The notes under the pieces were generated by a model. It had not been told where the DNA came from and ran no database searches. It saw only the letters and a list, made by a program, of their open reading frames with translations. DNA of 64,000 nucleotides from assembly GCA_003342815.1 (NCBI GenBank), contig PTEX01000167.1, forward strand, positions 6,042 to 70,041. The letters are read 5' to 3'. This document shows positions 10,601-20,232 of the stretch, one piece after another; the first letter of the stretch is position 1, and every line of letters starts with the position of its first letter. Source of the DNA: Eudromia elegans (taxonomy: Eukaryota; Chordata; Aves; Tinamiformes; Tinamidae). Made by a program: the position numbers and the translations under genes.

Positions 10601-13600
10601 CCTCTCATGTAGCCCCCAGGGGCCTCCGTGTGCCTGTGGCCGGACTCTCCCTGTGGGTTCCTGTGCGGTCGCCAGGGCCCTCTGAGTGCCCGTGGTCTGA
10701 CTCCCTCTGCGGCCTCTCGTGTGGCCACCAGGGCCCCTGTGCGCCTGGGGCCGCCCTCCCCCTGCAGCCTCTCGTGCGGCCCCCACGGCCATCCTTNCAC
10801 CCGTGGCCGGGCTCCTTCTGCGGGCTCTCGTGCGGACCCAGGGCCCTCCGTGCGCCCATCGCCGGACTCTCCCTGCAGCCTCTCATGCGGTCCCCAGGGC
10901 TCTCAATTCACCCGTGGACTGACTCCCACCGCGGGCTCTCATGGAGCCCCGAGGGCACTCCGTGTGCCCATGGCTGGACTCCCACTGCAGGTTCTCGTGC
11001 GGACGCCAGGGCCATCTGTGCGCCCGTGGCCTTCCCCCTTGCGAGGTCTCGTGCTGCCCCCAGGCCATCCGTGTGCCCTGGGCCGGGCTCCCACTGCAGG
11101 CTCTCGTGCAGCCTCCAGTGCCCCCCATGTGCCCGTGAGCTTGACTTCCCCTGCGGGCTCCCTTGCAGCCCCCAGGACCCTCTGTGCGCCTGTGACCGGA
11201 CTCCTCCTGCGGCCTCTCGTGCGGCCCCTAGGGCCCTCCATGCGCCCGTCGTCGGACTTCTCCTGCGGGCTCCTGTGTGGTTACCAGGGCCCCCGTGCGC
11301 CCGTGGCCCGACTCCCTCTGCGGCCTCTCGTGCAGCCAACAGGGCCCTCAATTCACCCGTTGACGGACTCCCACTGCGGGCTCTCGTGCGGCCCCCCAGG
11401 GCCCTCCGTGTGTCCATGGTCGGACTCCCGCTGCGGGCTCTCGTGCAGCCCCAAGGGCCCTCCGTGCACCCGTGACTGGACTCCCGCTGCGGGCTCCCTT
11501 GTGACTCACAGGGCCCTCCGTGCGCCTGTGGTCGGACTCCCCCTGCGGCTTCCCGTGTGGTCGCCGGGGCCCTACATGCGCCCGTGACCGGACTTCCACT
11601 GCGGCCTCTCATGCGGCCCCCAGGACCCTCCCTGCGCCCGTGGCCGGGCTCTCCCTGCAGCCTCTCATGCGGCCAACAGGGCCCTCATTTCACCTGTGGA
11701 CGGACTACCCCTGTGGGGCTCTCGTGCGGCTGCCAGCGCCCTCCGTGCGCTCGCGGCCTCCCCCCGCTGCGAGCTCTCGTGCAGCCTCCAGGGCCATCCG
11801 TGCGCCCGTAGCCCAACTCCCCATGCGGGCCTTCGTGTAGCCCCCAGGGNNNNNNNNNNNNNNNNNNNNNNNNNNNNNNNNNNNNNNNNNNNNNNNNNNN
11901 NNNNNNNNNNNNNNNNNNNNNNNNNNNNNNNNNNNNNNNNNNNNNNNNNNNNNNNNNNNNNNNNNNNNNNNNNNNNNNNNNNNNNNNNNGCTCCCCCTGT
12001 GGCCTCCTGTGCGGCCCCCAGGGCCCTCCGTGTGCCCATGGCCAGACTCCCCCTGCTGCCTCTCTTGGGGCCCCCAGGGCCCTCTGTGCGCGCGTGGTCG
12101 GACTCCACCTGCTGCCTCTCGTGCGGCCCCCAGGGCCCTCCGTGCACCCGTACCCCGACTCCCGCTGCGGGCCCTCATGCAGCCCCCAGGACCCTCTGTG
12201 CNCCCGTGCTCGGACTACCCCTGCGGCCTCTCGTGTAGCCCCCAGGGCCCTCAATTCACCCGTGGACGGACTCCCACTGCGGGCTCTCGTGGAGCCGCCT
12301 GGGTCCTCCGTGTGCCCAGGCTGGACTCCTGCTGCAGCCTCTCGTGCGGCCCCCAGGGCCCTCCGTGCNCCCGTGGCCTCCCCCCGCTGCGAGCTCTCGT
12401 GCGGCCCCCACGACACTCCGTGCGTCCGTGGCCGGACTCCCCCTGTGGCCTCTCGTGCAGCCCCCCAGGGNCCTCCGTGCGCCTGTGACTGGACTCTCCC
12501 TGCGGTGTCTCGTGCGGCCCCCAGGACCCTCCATGCGCCCACGGTCGGATGCCCCCTGCGGGCTCTCGTGTATCCCCCCAGACATTCCGTGTGCCCGTGG
12601 CCTGACTCCCCCTGTGGCCTCTGTTGCGGCCCCCAGGACCCTCATTTCACCCGTGGACGGACTCCAGCTGCGGACTCTTGTGGGGCCCCCAGGGCCCTCC
12701 GTGCGCCCGTCGCCTCCCCCCCCTGCGACTTCCCGTACAGCTCCCATGGCCATCCGTACGCCCCTAGCCAGACTCGCCCTGCGGTGTCTCGTGCGGCCCC
12801 CAGGACCCTCCATGCGCCCATGATCGGAGGCCCCCTGCGGGCTCTCATTTATCGCCCAGGGCACTCCGTGTGCCCGTGGCCGGACTCCCACTGCGGCCTC
12901 TCGTGCGGCCCCCAGGCTCCTCCATGCGCCCATGGTTGGACTCCTGTAGGCTCCCGTGCGGTTGCTAGGACCCTCCGTGCGCCCGTGGCTCGACTCCCCC
13001 TGCAGCCTCTCGTGCGGCCCCCATGGCCTTCCGTAAGCCCATGGCCGAGCTCCTCCTGCGGGCTCTTGTGTGGCCCCAGGGCCCTCCATGCGTCCATGGC
13101 CGGACTCGCCCTGTGGCCTCTCGTGTGGCCCCCAGGGCACTCAATTCACCCGTGGCCCAACTGCCCCTGCGGCCTCTCGTGTGGCCACCAGCGCCCTCCG
13201 TGCGCCCGTGGCCTCCCCCCGCTGCGAGCTCTCGTGCAGCCTCCAGGGCCATCCGTGCGCCCGTAGCCCAACTCCCCATGCGGGCCTTCGTGTAGCCCCC
13301 AGGGCCCTCCGTGTGCCCGTGGCCCGGCTCCCCCTGTGGCCTCCTGTGCGGCCCCCAGGGCCCTCCGTGTGCCCATGGCCAGACTCCCCCTGCTGCCTCT
13401 CTTGGGGCCCCCAGGGCCCTCCGTGCGCCCGTGGCTGGACTCCTCCTGCTGCCTCTCGTGCGGCCGCCAGGGCCCTCCATGTGCCCGTCGTCTGACTCCT
13501 GCTGTGGGTTCCCTTGCGACTCCCAGGGCCCTCTGTGCGCCCGTGGTCGGACACCCCTGCGGCCTCTCGTGCGGCTGCCGGGGCTCTCCGTGTTCCTATC

Positions 13601-14229
13601 ACCGGACTCTCCCTGCGGGCTCTCGTGCAGCCCCCAGGACTCTCCATGCGCCTGTGGTTGAGCTCCCGCCACGGCTTCTCATGTGGCCCCCAGGACCCTC
13701 CGTGTGCCCGTGGCCCCGCTCCCCCTGCTGCCTCTCGTGTATCCCCCAGGACCCTCCGTGCGCCCATGGCAGGACTGCCGCTGCTGCCTCTCGTGCGGCC
13801 CCTAGGGCCCTCCTCCCCGCCTTGCCGAACTCCTCCTGCGGCCTCTCGTGCGGCCCCCAGGGCCCTCCATGCGCCCATCATCAGACTCCCGCTGCTGGCT
13901 CCCTTGCGGCCCCCAGGGCCCTCCGTGCACCNGTGGCCGGACTCCCACTGTGGGCTCTCGTGTGGCCCCCAGGGCCCTCCGTGCGCCCGTGGTCGGACTC
14001 CCCCTGCTGTCTCTTATGTAGCCCCCATGGCACTCAATTCACCCGTGGACGGACTCCTCCTGCGGCCTCTTCTGCGGCCCCCAGGGCCCTCCATGCGCTC
14101 ATCATTGGACTCCCGCTGCGGGCTCCCTTGCGACTCCCAGAGCCCTCCGTGCGCCCATGTTCGGACTCCCCCTGCGGCCTCCTGTGCGGCCGCCAGGACC
14201 CTCCGTGCGCCCGTGGCTGGACTCCCCCT
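7691..14229. repeat. GC-rich 56-bp minisatellite, about 117 units
   Basis: The GGACTC landmark recurs at 9,134, 9,190 and 9,246, a 56-bp period that holds across the array. A typical unit reads GGACTCCCCCTGCGGCCTCT, then CGTGCGGCCCCCAGGGCCCT, then CCGTGCGCCCGTGGCC. The span of 6,539 bp equals about 117 units, including one 140-N gap. Each unit holds several CpGs and the palindrome AGGGCCCT. The C-runs give the minus strand G-runs. Because 56 is not a multiple of 3, every frame rotates through three versions of the unit, and stops are rare in all six frames; this explains the long frames here (for example 7,714-9,075). It is not the 41-42 bp CNM/PO41-type galliform satellite, given its period. 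I do not recognise the family. Confidence 0.95.
11850..11989. other. Assembly gap (140 N) inside the 56-bp array
   Basis: A run of 140 N. The flanks match continuous sequence at about 13,190-13,430 in the same array, where only 22 bases separate the two matching flanks. The real gap content is therefore probably 22 bp, or 22 bp plus whole 56-bp units. Confidence 0.95.
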
Positions 14230-14618
14230 GCAACCCGAACCTTAACCCTAACCCCTAACCCTGACCGTAATCCTAACCTCTAAGGCTAACCTCTAACCCT
14301 AACCCTAAATAACCCTAACCCTTACCCTAACCCTAAATAACCCTAACCCTAAAACCTGACCCTAACCCTGACCCTAACCCCTTACCTAACCCTAACACCC
14401 TAACCCTAACTCTAACCCTAAACTCTAGCCCTAACCCTAAACCCTAACCTTGACCCTGTCCCTAACCCTAACCGTCTAACCATAACCCTAAATCCTAAAC
14501 CCTAACCCCTAACTCTAACCCTGACCCTGACCCTAACCCCTAACCTAACCCTAACCCTAAACCTAACCCCTAACCTAACCTTAACTCTAACCTAACCCTA
14601 ACCCTAAGTCTAATCTAA
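14230..14618. repeat. Degenerate telomeric (CCCTAA)n tract
   Basis: About 390 bp of CCCTAA repeats on the plus strand, with many variants (CCCCTAA, CCCTGA, CCCTAAATAA). Perfect runs are only a few units long. The vertebrate telomere repeat is TTAGGG. CCCTAA on the plus strand is the orientation expected at the left end of a chromosome. The degeneracy suggests an old interstitial or subtelomeric copy, not a live telomere. It directly abuts the 56-bp array on the left and the purine-rich minisatellite on the right. Confidence 0.95.
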
Positions 14619-14624
14619 TTTGCA

Positions 14625-17195
14625 GGAGAGAAAGGGTAATAATACTGGGGGAGGAAAAAATATTATTGGTGAGAGAGGAAGATAATTGGTAGGGGAATAA
14701 GAATAAAATTCTTGGTGGGAGAAGAAAGGAATTTGTGGAGAGAAGGAAGGGTGAAGTTTTTCACAGCATTATTAGTTGGAGAGGAAGCTAATTAATGCAA
14801 GATAAGAAAGGAAACTATTGACAGGAGAGGAAGAGAATTATTAGTGGAGGAAAAGAAGAAATATTAATGGGAGAGGAATAGTATTTAGGGGAATAGATAC
14901 AGTAGTATTATTAACGGAATGAATAGAAAGGCATTAGTGGGAAAGGAAGAGAATTATTAGTGTAATAGGAATGAAAGTGTTAGTATGAGAGAGGAAAATT
15001 GGTGGGAGAAAAGATGAATAATTAGTGGGAGAAAAAGGTAAATATTTGCAGGAGAAACATAACTAATATAAGCAGAGAAGGAGAAATTTTAGGCAGTCAG
15101 GAAGATTTAAAAATTAGTGGCAAGAGAGAAAGAGAATGAGTGGGAGAGAGAATTATTAGCGAAATAGAATTATGGATAGGAGAGGAACAAAATTATTAAG
15201 GGAGTAAGAATAGAATTCTTAAGTGGGCAAGAAAGGGAATTATGAGCTGGAGAGGAAGGGAAGTATGAGCTAGGGAGGAAGAGAAAATTTTGAGGAATAG
15301 AAAGAATTATTAGTGCGAGAGAAGGCAAATTATTAGTACATAAAAAGACATTTCCCTGGAGGGAAATACAATTATTAGAGGAATAGGAATGAAATTTTAG
15401 CAAAGAGAAAGACAATAATGAGCCTGAGAGGATGGTAATTATTAGCAGAAAAGGAAGTTTTAGGGGAATAGGAATAAAAGTACTAGTTGTAAGGGAAGAG
15501 AAGTATAAGGGGAACAGAGAGAATTTCTTAAAAGAGAATTATTAAGAGAATAGGAAGAAAATTATGAGCGGGAGACAAAAAGAATTATGAGGAAATAGGA
15601 AGGGATTTCTCAGCAGGAGACCTAGAAAACACTTTGTGGCAGAGGAAGAGAATATTTAGCAGAATAGAAAGAAAATTTTTAGCGGTAGATAAAGATTTTT
15701 TTCAGGGCTTTAAAAAGGAATTATTACCTGAATATTCCTGAAACAGGAAGAGAATTATTAGAGGACGAGAACTATTGGTGAGAGAGGTAGAAAATTTTTA
15801 AGGGAATAGTACTAGTCACAGAGAAAGAGAAGGATGAGGGGAACAGACAGAATAGCTCAAGAGAAAGAAAATTATTAGGGGAATAGGAAGAAAATGATTA
15901 GCAAGAGAAAAAGAGAGGTCTTGGGAAATAGGAAGAGCATTCCTATTGGGAGATTTATAAAATTCTTAGAGGAAGAGAAACAGAATAATTAGAAGAACAG
16001 AAAGGGAATTTTTAGCAGTAGAGAAAGAGATGTTTTAATGGGAGGAAAAGAGATTTTTTAGGGCTATAAGGAGGGCATTATTACCTGAAGAGAAAGAAAA
16101 TGATGAAGAGAATAAAAAGTACTAGCAGGAGAGGGAGAGAAGGATTAGTAGGTGAATAATAGAGGCATTAGTGGGAAAGGAGGAGGAGAATTAGCCAGAA
16201 AAGAATTATTAGGGGAATAAAGACCAAAAAAAATAGAAAAATTTGAAGCAAATCAGAAGCAAAATAGAGAGAGAATTATGTGAGGAAGAGGAAGAAAATT
16301 ATCAATGCAATAGGAATAAAATTGCTAATGGAAGGGGAAGGGCATTATCAGGAGAAAAGGAAGAGAATAATTAATGTAATAGGAGGAAAATTATTAGCAG
16401 GAGTCAAAAAATTATTAGGGGAATAGGAATAGGATTTTTTGCAGGAGAATAAGAGAAGTCAAAGGGGAATAGAAGGGAATTATTAGCAGAACAGGAAAAG
16501 AGATATTAGCAGGAGTGGAAGGGAATTCTCAGGGGAATAGGAAGAAAATTAGCAGGAGAGGAGGAGAATTCTTAACTGAAGAGAAAAAGAGAATTACACT
16601 GAGAAGACAGTGGGAAAAGAAGTATTAGTTGGATAGGTAGAGATTTAGTAGCAGACTAGGAGAAGAATTATTAGGAGGAGCAAATTGTTAGGAGAACAGA
16701 AAGAAAATTTTTAGCAGAATAGTGAGAAAATAGATATAGGTATATGAAAACTAGTAGGAAAATAGGAAGAGTATAGTTAGTATAATCGGAGGAGAATTAT
16801 TAGCAGAGGAGGAAGAGGATTATTAGGGGAAAAGGAAAAGAATTTAGCGGGAGGAAAAAAGTATTATTGGGAGGACAAATTAAAGAGTGAAGAGAAATAT
16901 TAGGGGAGTAAAAATAGAATTTTTAAGTGGACCAATAGATAAGTAGGGGGAGAACACAAAAAAAGAAAGTGATAGAGAAAGATTTATTTTTGATTTAGAA
17001 AGAGGTTATTTAGTGGGAGAGAAAAAGACATTAGGGTAATAGGAAGGAAATTATTAGGGAGATAGGTAGAATATTATTAACTGGAGAGGATGAGAATTCT
17101 TAAGAGAAGAACAAGAGAATTATAGTTAGGAAAGAAGAGAATAATGACAGTGTGGGAGAATTGCTGGAGAATGAGGAAATTGGAGAAAAGCCAGG
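14625..17195. repeat. Purine-rich ~23-bp minisatellite, left arm
   Basis: Loose tandem units of 22-24 bp such as AATTATTAGGGGAATAGGAA followed by GAG. Recurrent elements are AATTATTAG, GGAGAGGAAGAG and GGGGAATAGGAAG. The plus strand is strongly purine-biased, with very little C for 2.5 kb. No coding frame of note occurs. The units are diverged, so boundaries between copies are irregular. Confidence 0.9.
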
Positions 17196-17736
17196 GCCTA
17201 ACAGAAGTTAGGGCAGTATAGAGGCTTGCTCAAGGTGAGAGACAGTTATCACTTCCAGGATGGTTGGTATGTATGGAATCTGCTTCTCCACAATTCCCTT
17301 GACAATGCAACCTGCCCTCCCAATATACACTAATAAGAGTAAAGGAAGAGTGGAGCAGAATGGAGACATCATGCCCGTACTTGGTTGGCTTCCCTGTGGG
17401 TGTGGTAATCAAATGGTGCCCTGCAGCTGATGAGTGAATGGAGGGTGGAGCGAAGACACTGCAGCCAAACTCTGTTGTACTCTGTGCTGAGGTGGCAATC
17501 TGGTCGTACTGTGCAGCTGATAAGCCACATACTCTGATAAGATTTCTGGTGCTGGGCCAACAACTGTGGCAGATCAGTCCCTTCCAATGGACTTTGCTCA
17601 AACTTCTCCTCATTCTAATCTCATTATAATACCAATACACAACCCTATCCTAGAAGTTACCTGCTTCCAAGGAATGAACACGAAGATAGTGAAAGTATGT
17701 ATGACTAGAGTCACTCAAGTTCAACCTAAATGTAAA

Positions 17737-17763
<27 letters not shown>
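17737..17763. repeat. (TA)n microsatellite
   Basis: 27 bases of uninterrupted alternating A and T inside the insert. Confidence 0.95.
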
Positions 17764-17768
<5 letters not shown>

Positions 17769-18124
17769 AATTAAGGAGGGAGGTAGAGAGGGGGAAAAAA
17801 AAAAAGGAAAGAAAGAGAAGGAGGAATCAAGGAAGAAGAAGGAGGAATAGGGAACGAGGGGAGACTTCATTGTAACTTCTGCATCATTTGACAGGTGGAA
17901 CTCCTTTCCTTCCCTCTGGTCAGGATGCTGCCTGGGAAGACTCCTCAAGACTGAGAGCCCTCTCACATCTTCTGGGTGAGTGCTAATTGTGGATTTGTAC
18001 ACTAGGCACTAGCTAAGAACCCCATACTCTAGTGGAGAATTTCCTGTAATTACATTCAAAACCTGTTCTCTAAAATGTTGCATTTGAATAAGTTGTGCTA
18101 TTTGTGAACTTGACTGCTTGTTGT

Positions 18125-18326
18125 GAAGGCAATCAGACCTACAATCAACAGGCTGTTCATGAACCTGATACTGCCAGTTGAGCTTATAGCTGATGACACT
18201 ATTTGGGAACTCAAGTCGCTCTCTGGAAGGCGATTGGACCTACAACTGACACCCTATTCGTGCATCTGGTACTTCCACAGTTGGGCTTACAGTTATCACA
18301 GTATTTGGTGTCCATATTAAGAGACG
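18125..18326. repeat. 101-bp tandem duplication, two diverged copies
   Basis: GAAGGCAATCAGACCTACAA at 18,125 aligns with GAAGGCGATTGGACCTACAA at 18,226, and the similarity continues (CCAGTTGAGCTTATAG against ACAGTTGGGCTTACAG; ACTATTTGGGA against AGTATTTGGTG). The two copies are visibly diverged. Confidence 0.8.
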
Positions 18327-18430
18327 AGTCCAGCTACCCTCAGTCCTTCTAACCTTTGTGGACAGGCTGGAGTGCAAGAAAATTAATCTCTTAACAAATT
18401 TGCACTCTTCCCCCCCACCATCAAACTGCA

Positions 18431-20165
18431 ACAGATAGGAGAAGAGAAATATTACCTGAGAAGAAGAAAATAAATAGCAGAATAGGAAGAGAATTATGAG
18501 CTCAATAAAAAAAAATGGGTGGAATAGGAATAAAATTAGTAATGGAATAGAGGGAGAATTTTTAGCAGGAAAGCAAGAAAATTGTTAGCAGAATAGGAAG
18601 GGAATTGTTAGGTAAATAGGAAAAGAATAATTAGTGNGAGAGGAAGAAAATTATTAGGGGAATAGGAAAAGAATTCTTAGGGGAGTGGGAAGAAAATGTT
18701 CATGAGATTATGTACAGATATATTAGCAGGAATGGAAGAGAATTCCTGAGAGGAGCGTAGTAGAATTACAGTAGGAAAAGCAGACAACTATTAGAAGTAG
18801 TGAAGTACTATGAGGGGAACAGCAAGAGAAAAGGAAAGGGAGCAGGAAAGGGAGAGAATTCTTAAGGGAAGAATTAGAGGATTATGGTTGGGAAAGCAGA
18901 GAATTATGAGTGGGAGAAGAAGTATTATGTGAATAATGAGAGGCATGGAAAGAAAATTATGAGTAGAATAAGAATAAAATTATTAATGGGATAGGAGGAG
19001 AATTATTAGAGAAATAGGAAGGGAATTATTAAGTGAATAGGAAGAAAACTATGAGCTGGAGAGGAAGAGAATTATTATGGGAATAGGAGAGGAATTATTA
19101 GAGAAATAGGAAGAAAATGATCATGAGAATTGGAAGCGAATTGTTAGCAGGAAAGCAAGACAATTCTTGAGAAGCATAATGGAATTATAGGGGGAAAAGC
19201 AGAAAATTATTAGCGGGAGAAAAAAAGAAGCATTACNTGAGAAAAGGAAAAGTAGCAAAATGAGAAGAGAATTTTGTGAAGAATAGAAAGAAAATTAAGG
19301 GTGGAATAGGAATAAAAATATTGATTAAATGGGAAGAGAATATTAGCAGCAGAGAAAGAGAATCATTATGGGAATAAGAAAGGAATTATTAGGGGAATAG
19401 AAAGAAAATCTTTAGCCGAACAGCAAGAAAATAGATATAGGTATATGAAGAGAATTAGTAGGAAAATAGGAAGAGAGTAATTAGTATAATGGGAAGAGAA
19501 TTATTAGCAGGAGAGAATTATTAGCAGATTAAGAAGGGAATTATACATAAATAGGAAGAAAACTATTAGTGGGAAAGGAATTATTAGGGGAATAGGAAGA
19601 AAATGATCATGAGAATAGTTAGAGACGTATAAAGGGGAGAGGGGGAGAATTTTTAAGGGAAGTGTTATAGAATTATAATGGAAAAAGGAATGCGTGGAAT
19701 AGGAATAAAAATAATAATGGAATGGGAGGAGAATTATTAGCAGGAGAGGTAGAGAATTATTAGGGGAATAGCAAAAGAATTATAAGAGGACAGAAAGAAA
19801 ATCAGCATAATAGTGAAAAATAAATATAGGTGTATGAGGATAATTATCAGGAACATAAGAAGTGAAAAATAAGTATAATTAGAAGGGAGCTATTAGCAGG
19901 AGAGGAGAAGAATCATTAGGAGAAAAAGAAAAGGATTATTAGCGGGAGAAGAGGAGAATTATTTTGGGGGAAGAAGACAAAAAAAAGCCAGAGAGAAAGA
20001 GAAATATAAAGGAAATAAAAAATATTTTTTAACTGGAGTAAAAGATAAGTAGTGGGAGAATAGGAATAAAATCATTAGCGGGAGAGAAGGAGATTTACAT
20101 GGGGAGTAGGGTTGAGGGTAAAGACTGGGAGTAGAGTCGAGGGCAGGCATTGGGAGTAGGCCTGA
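18431..20165. repeat. Purine-rich ~23-bp minisatellite, right arm
   Basis: The same unit family as 14,625-17,195 resumes after the insert. A clean stretch around 19,004-19,120 shows successive units of 23, 24, 22, 23 and 24 bp, each starting with AATTATTA or ACTATGAG. The last ~65 bp (20,099-20,165) switch to a ~25-bp TGGGAGTAG repeat. The array stops just before a CR1 fragment. Confidence 0.9.
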
Positions 20166-20179
20166 CATTTTATAGAGGA

Positions 20180-20232
20180 ATCGCTGAATCACAGAATGGT
20201 TAAGGTTGGAAGGGACCTCTAGAATCAACACA
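20180..20232 (-). mobile_element. CR1 LINE 3'-end fragment
   Basis: Contains AATCACAGAATGGTTAAGGT followed by TGGAAGGGACCTCTAGAATC, the reverse complement of the conserved CR1 3' end. Only about 50 bp are preserved. It marks the boundary between the satellite block and ordinary low-copy DNA. Confidence 0.85.

Larger units (their letters stand above)
17196..18430. other. Non-satellite insert splitting the purine-rich minisatellite
   Basis: Balanced-composition DNA of about 1.2 kb with the same minisatellite on both sides. It contains a (TA)n run, a G/A-rich stretch at 17,772-17,865 and a 101-bp tandem duplication. The G/A stretch resembles a polypurine tract, and the segment could be a decayed transposon, but I could not identify terminal repeats or target-site duplications. 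The longest frame (17,230-17,640, minus, 136 aa) has no recognisable family features. Confidence 0.6.

Noticed and set aside
7691..14229. Identification as the galliform CNM/PO41 microchromosome satellite
   Set aside because: Those families have a 41-42 bp unit; this array has a clear 56-bp period.
14230..14618. Head-to-head telomere fusion site
   Set aside because: Only CCCTAA is present; a fusion would need TTAGGG immediately to its left.
14230..14618. Active chromosome terminus
   Set aside because: The tract is short and degenerate, and is followed by 14 kb of other sequence on the distal side.
17772..17890. Retroviral polypurine tract with a 3' LTR
   Set aside because: The purine stretch is suggestive, but no LTR ends, primer-binding site or recognisable retroviral protein could be found nearby.
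1..20165. CRISPR-like array
   Set aside because: The repeats are contiguous degenerate satellites without unique spacers, in a vertebrate genome.
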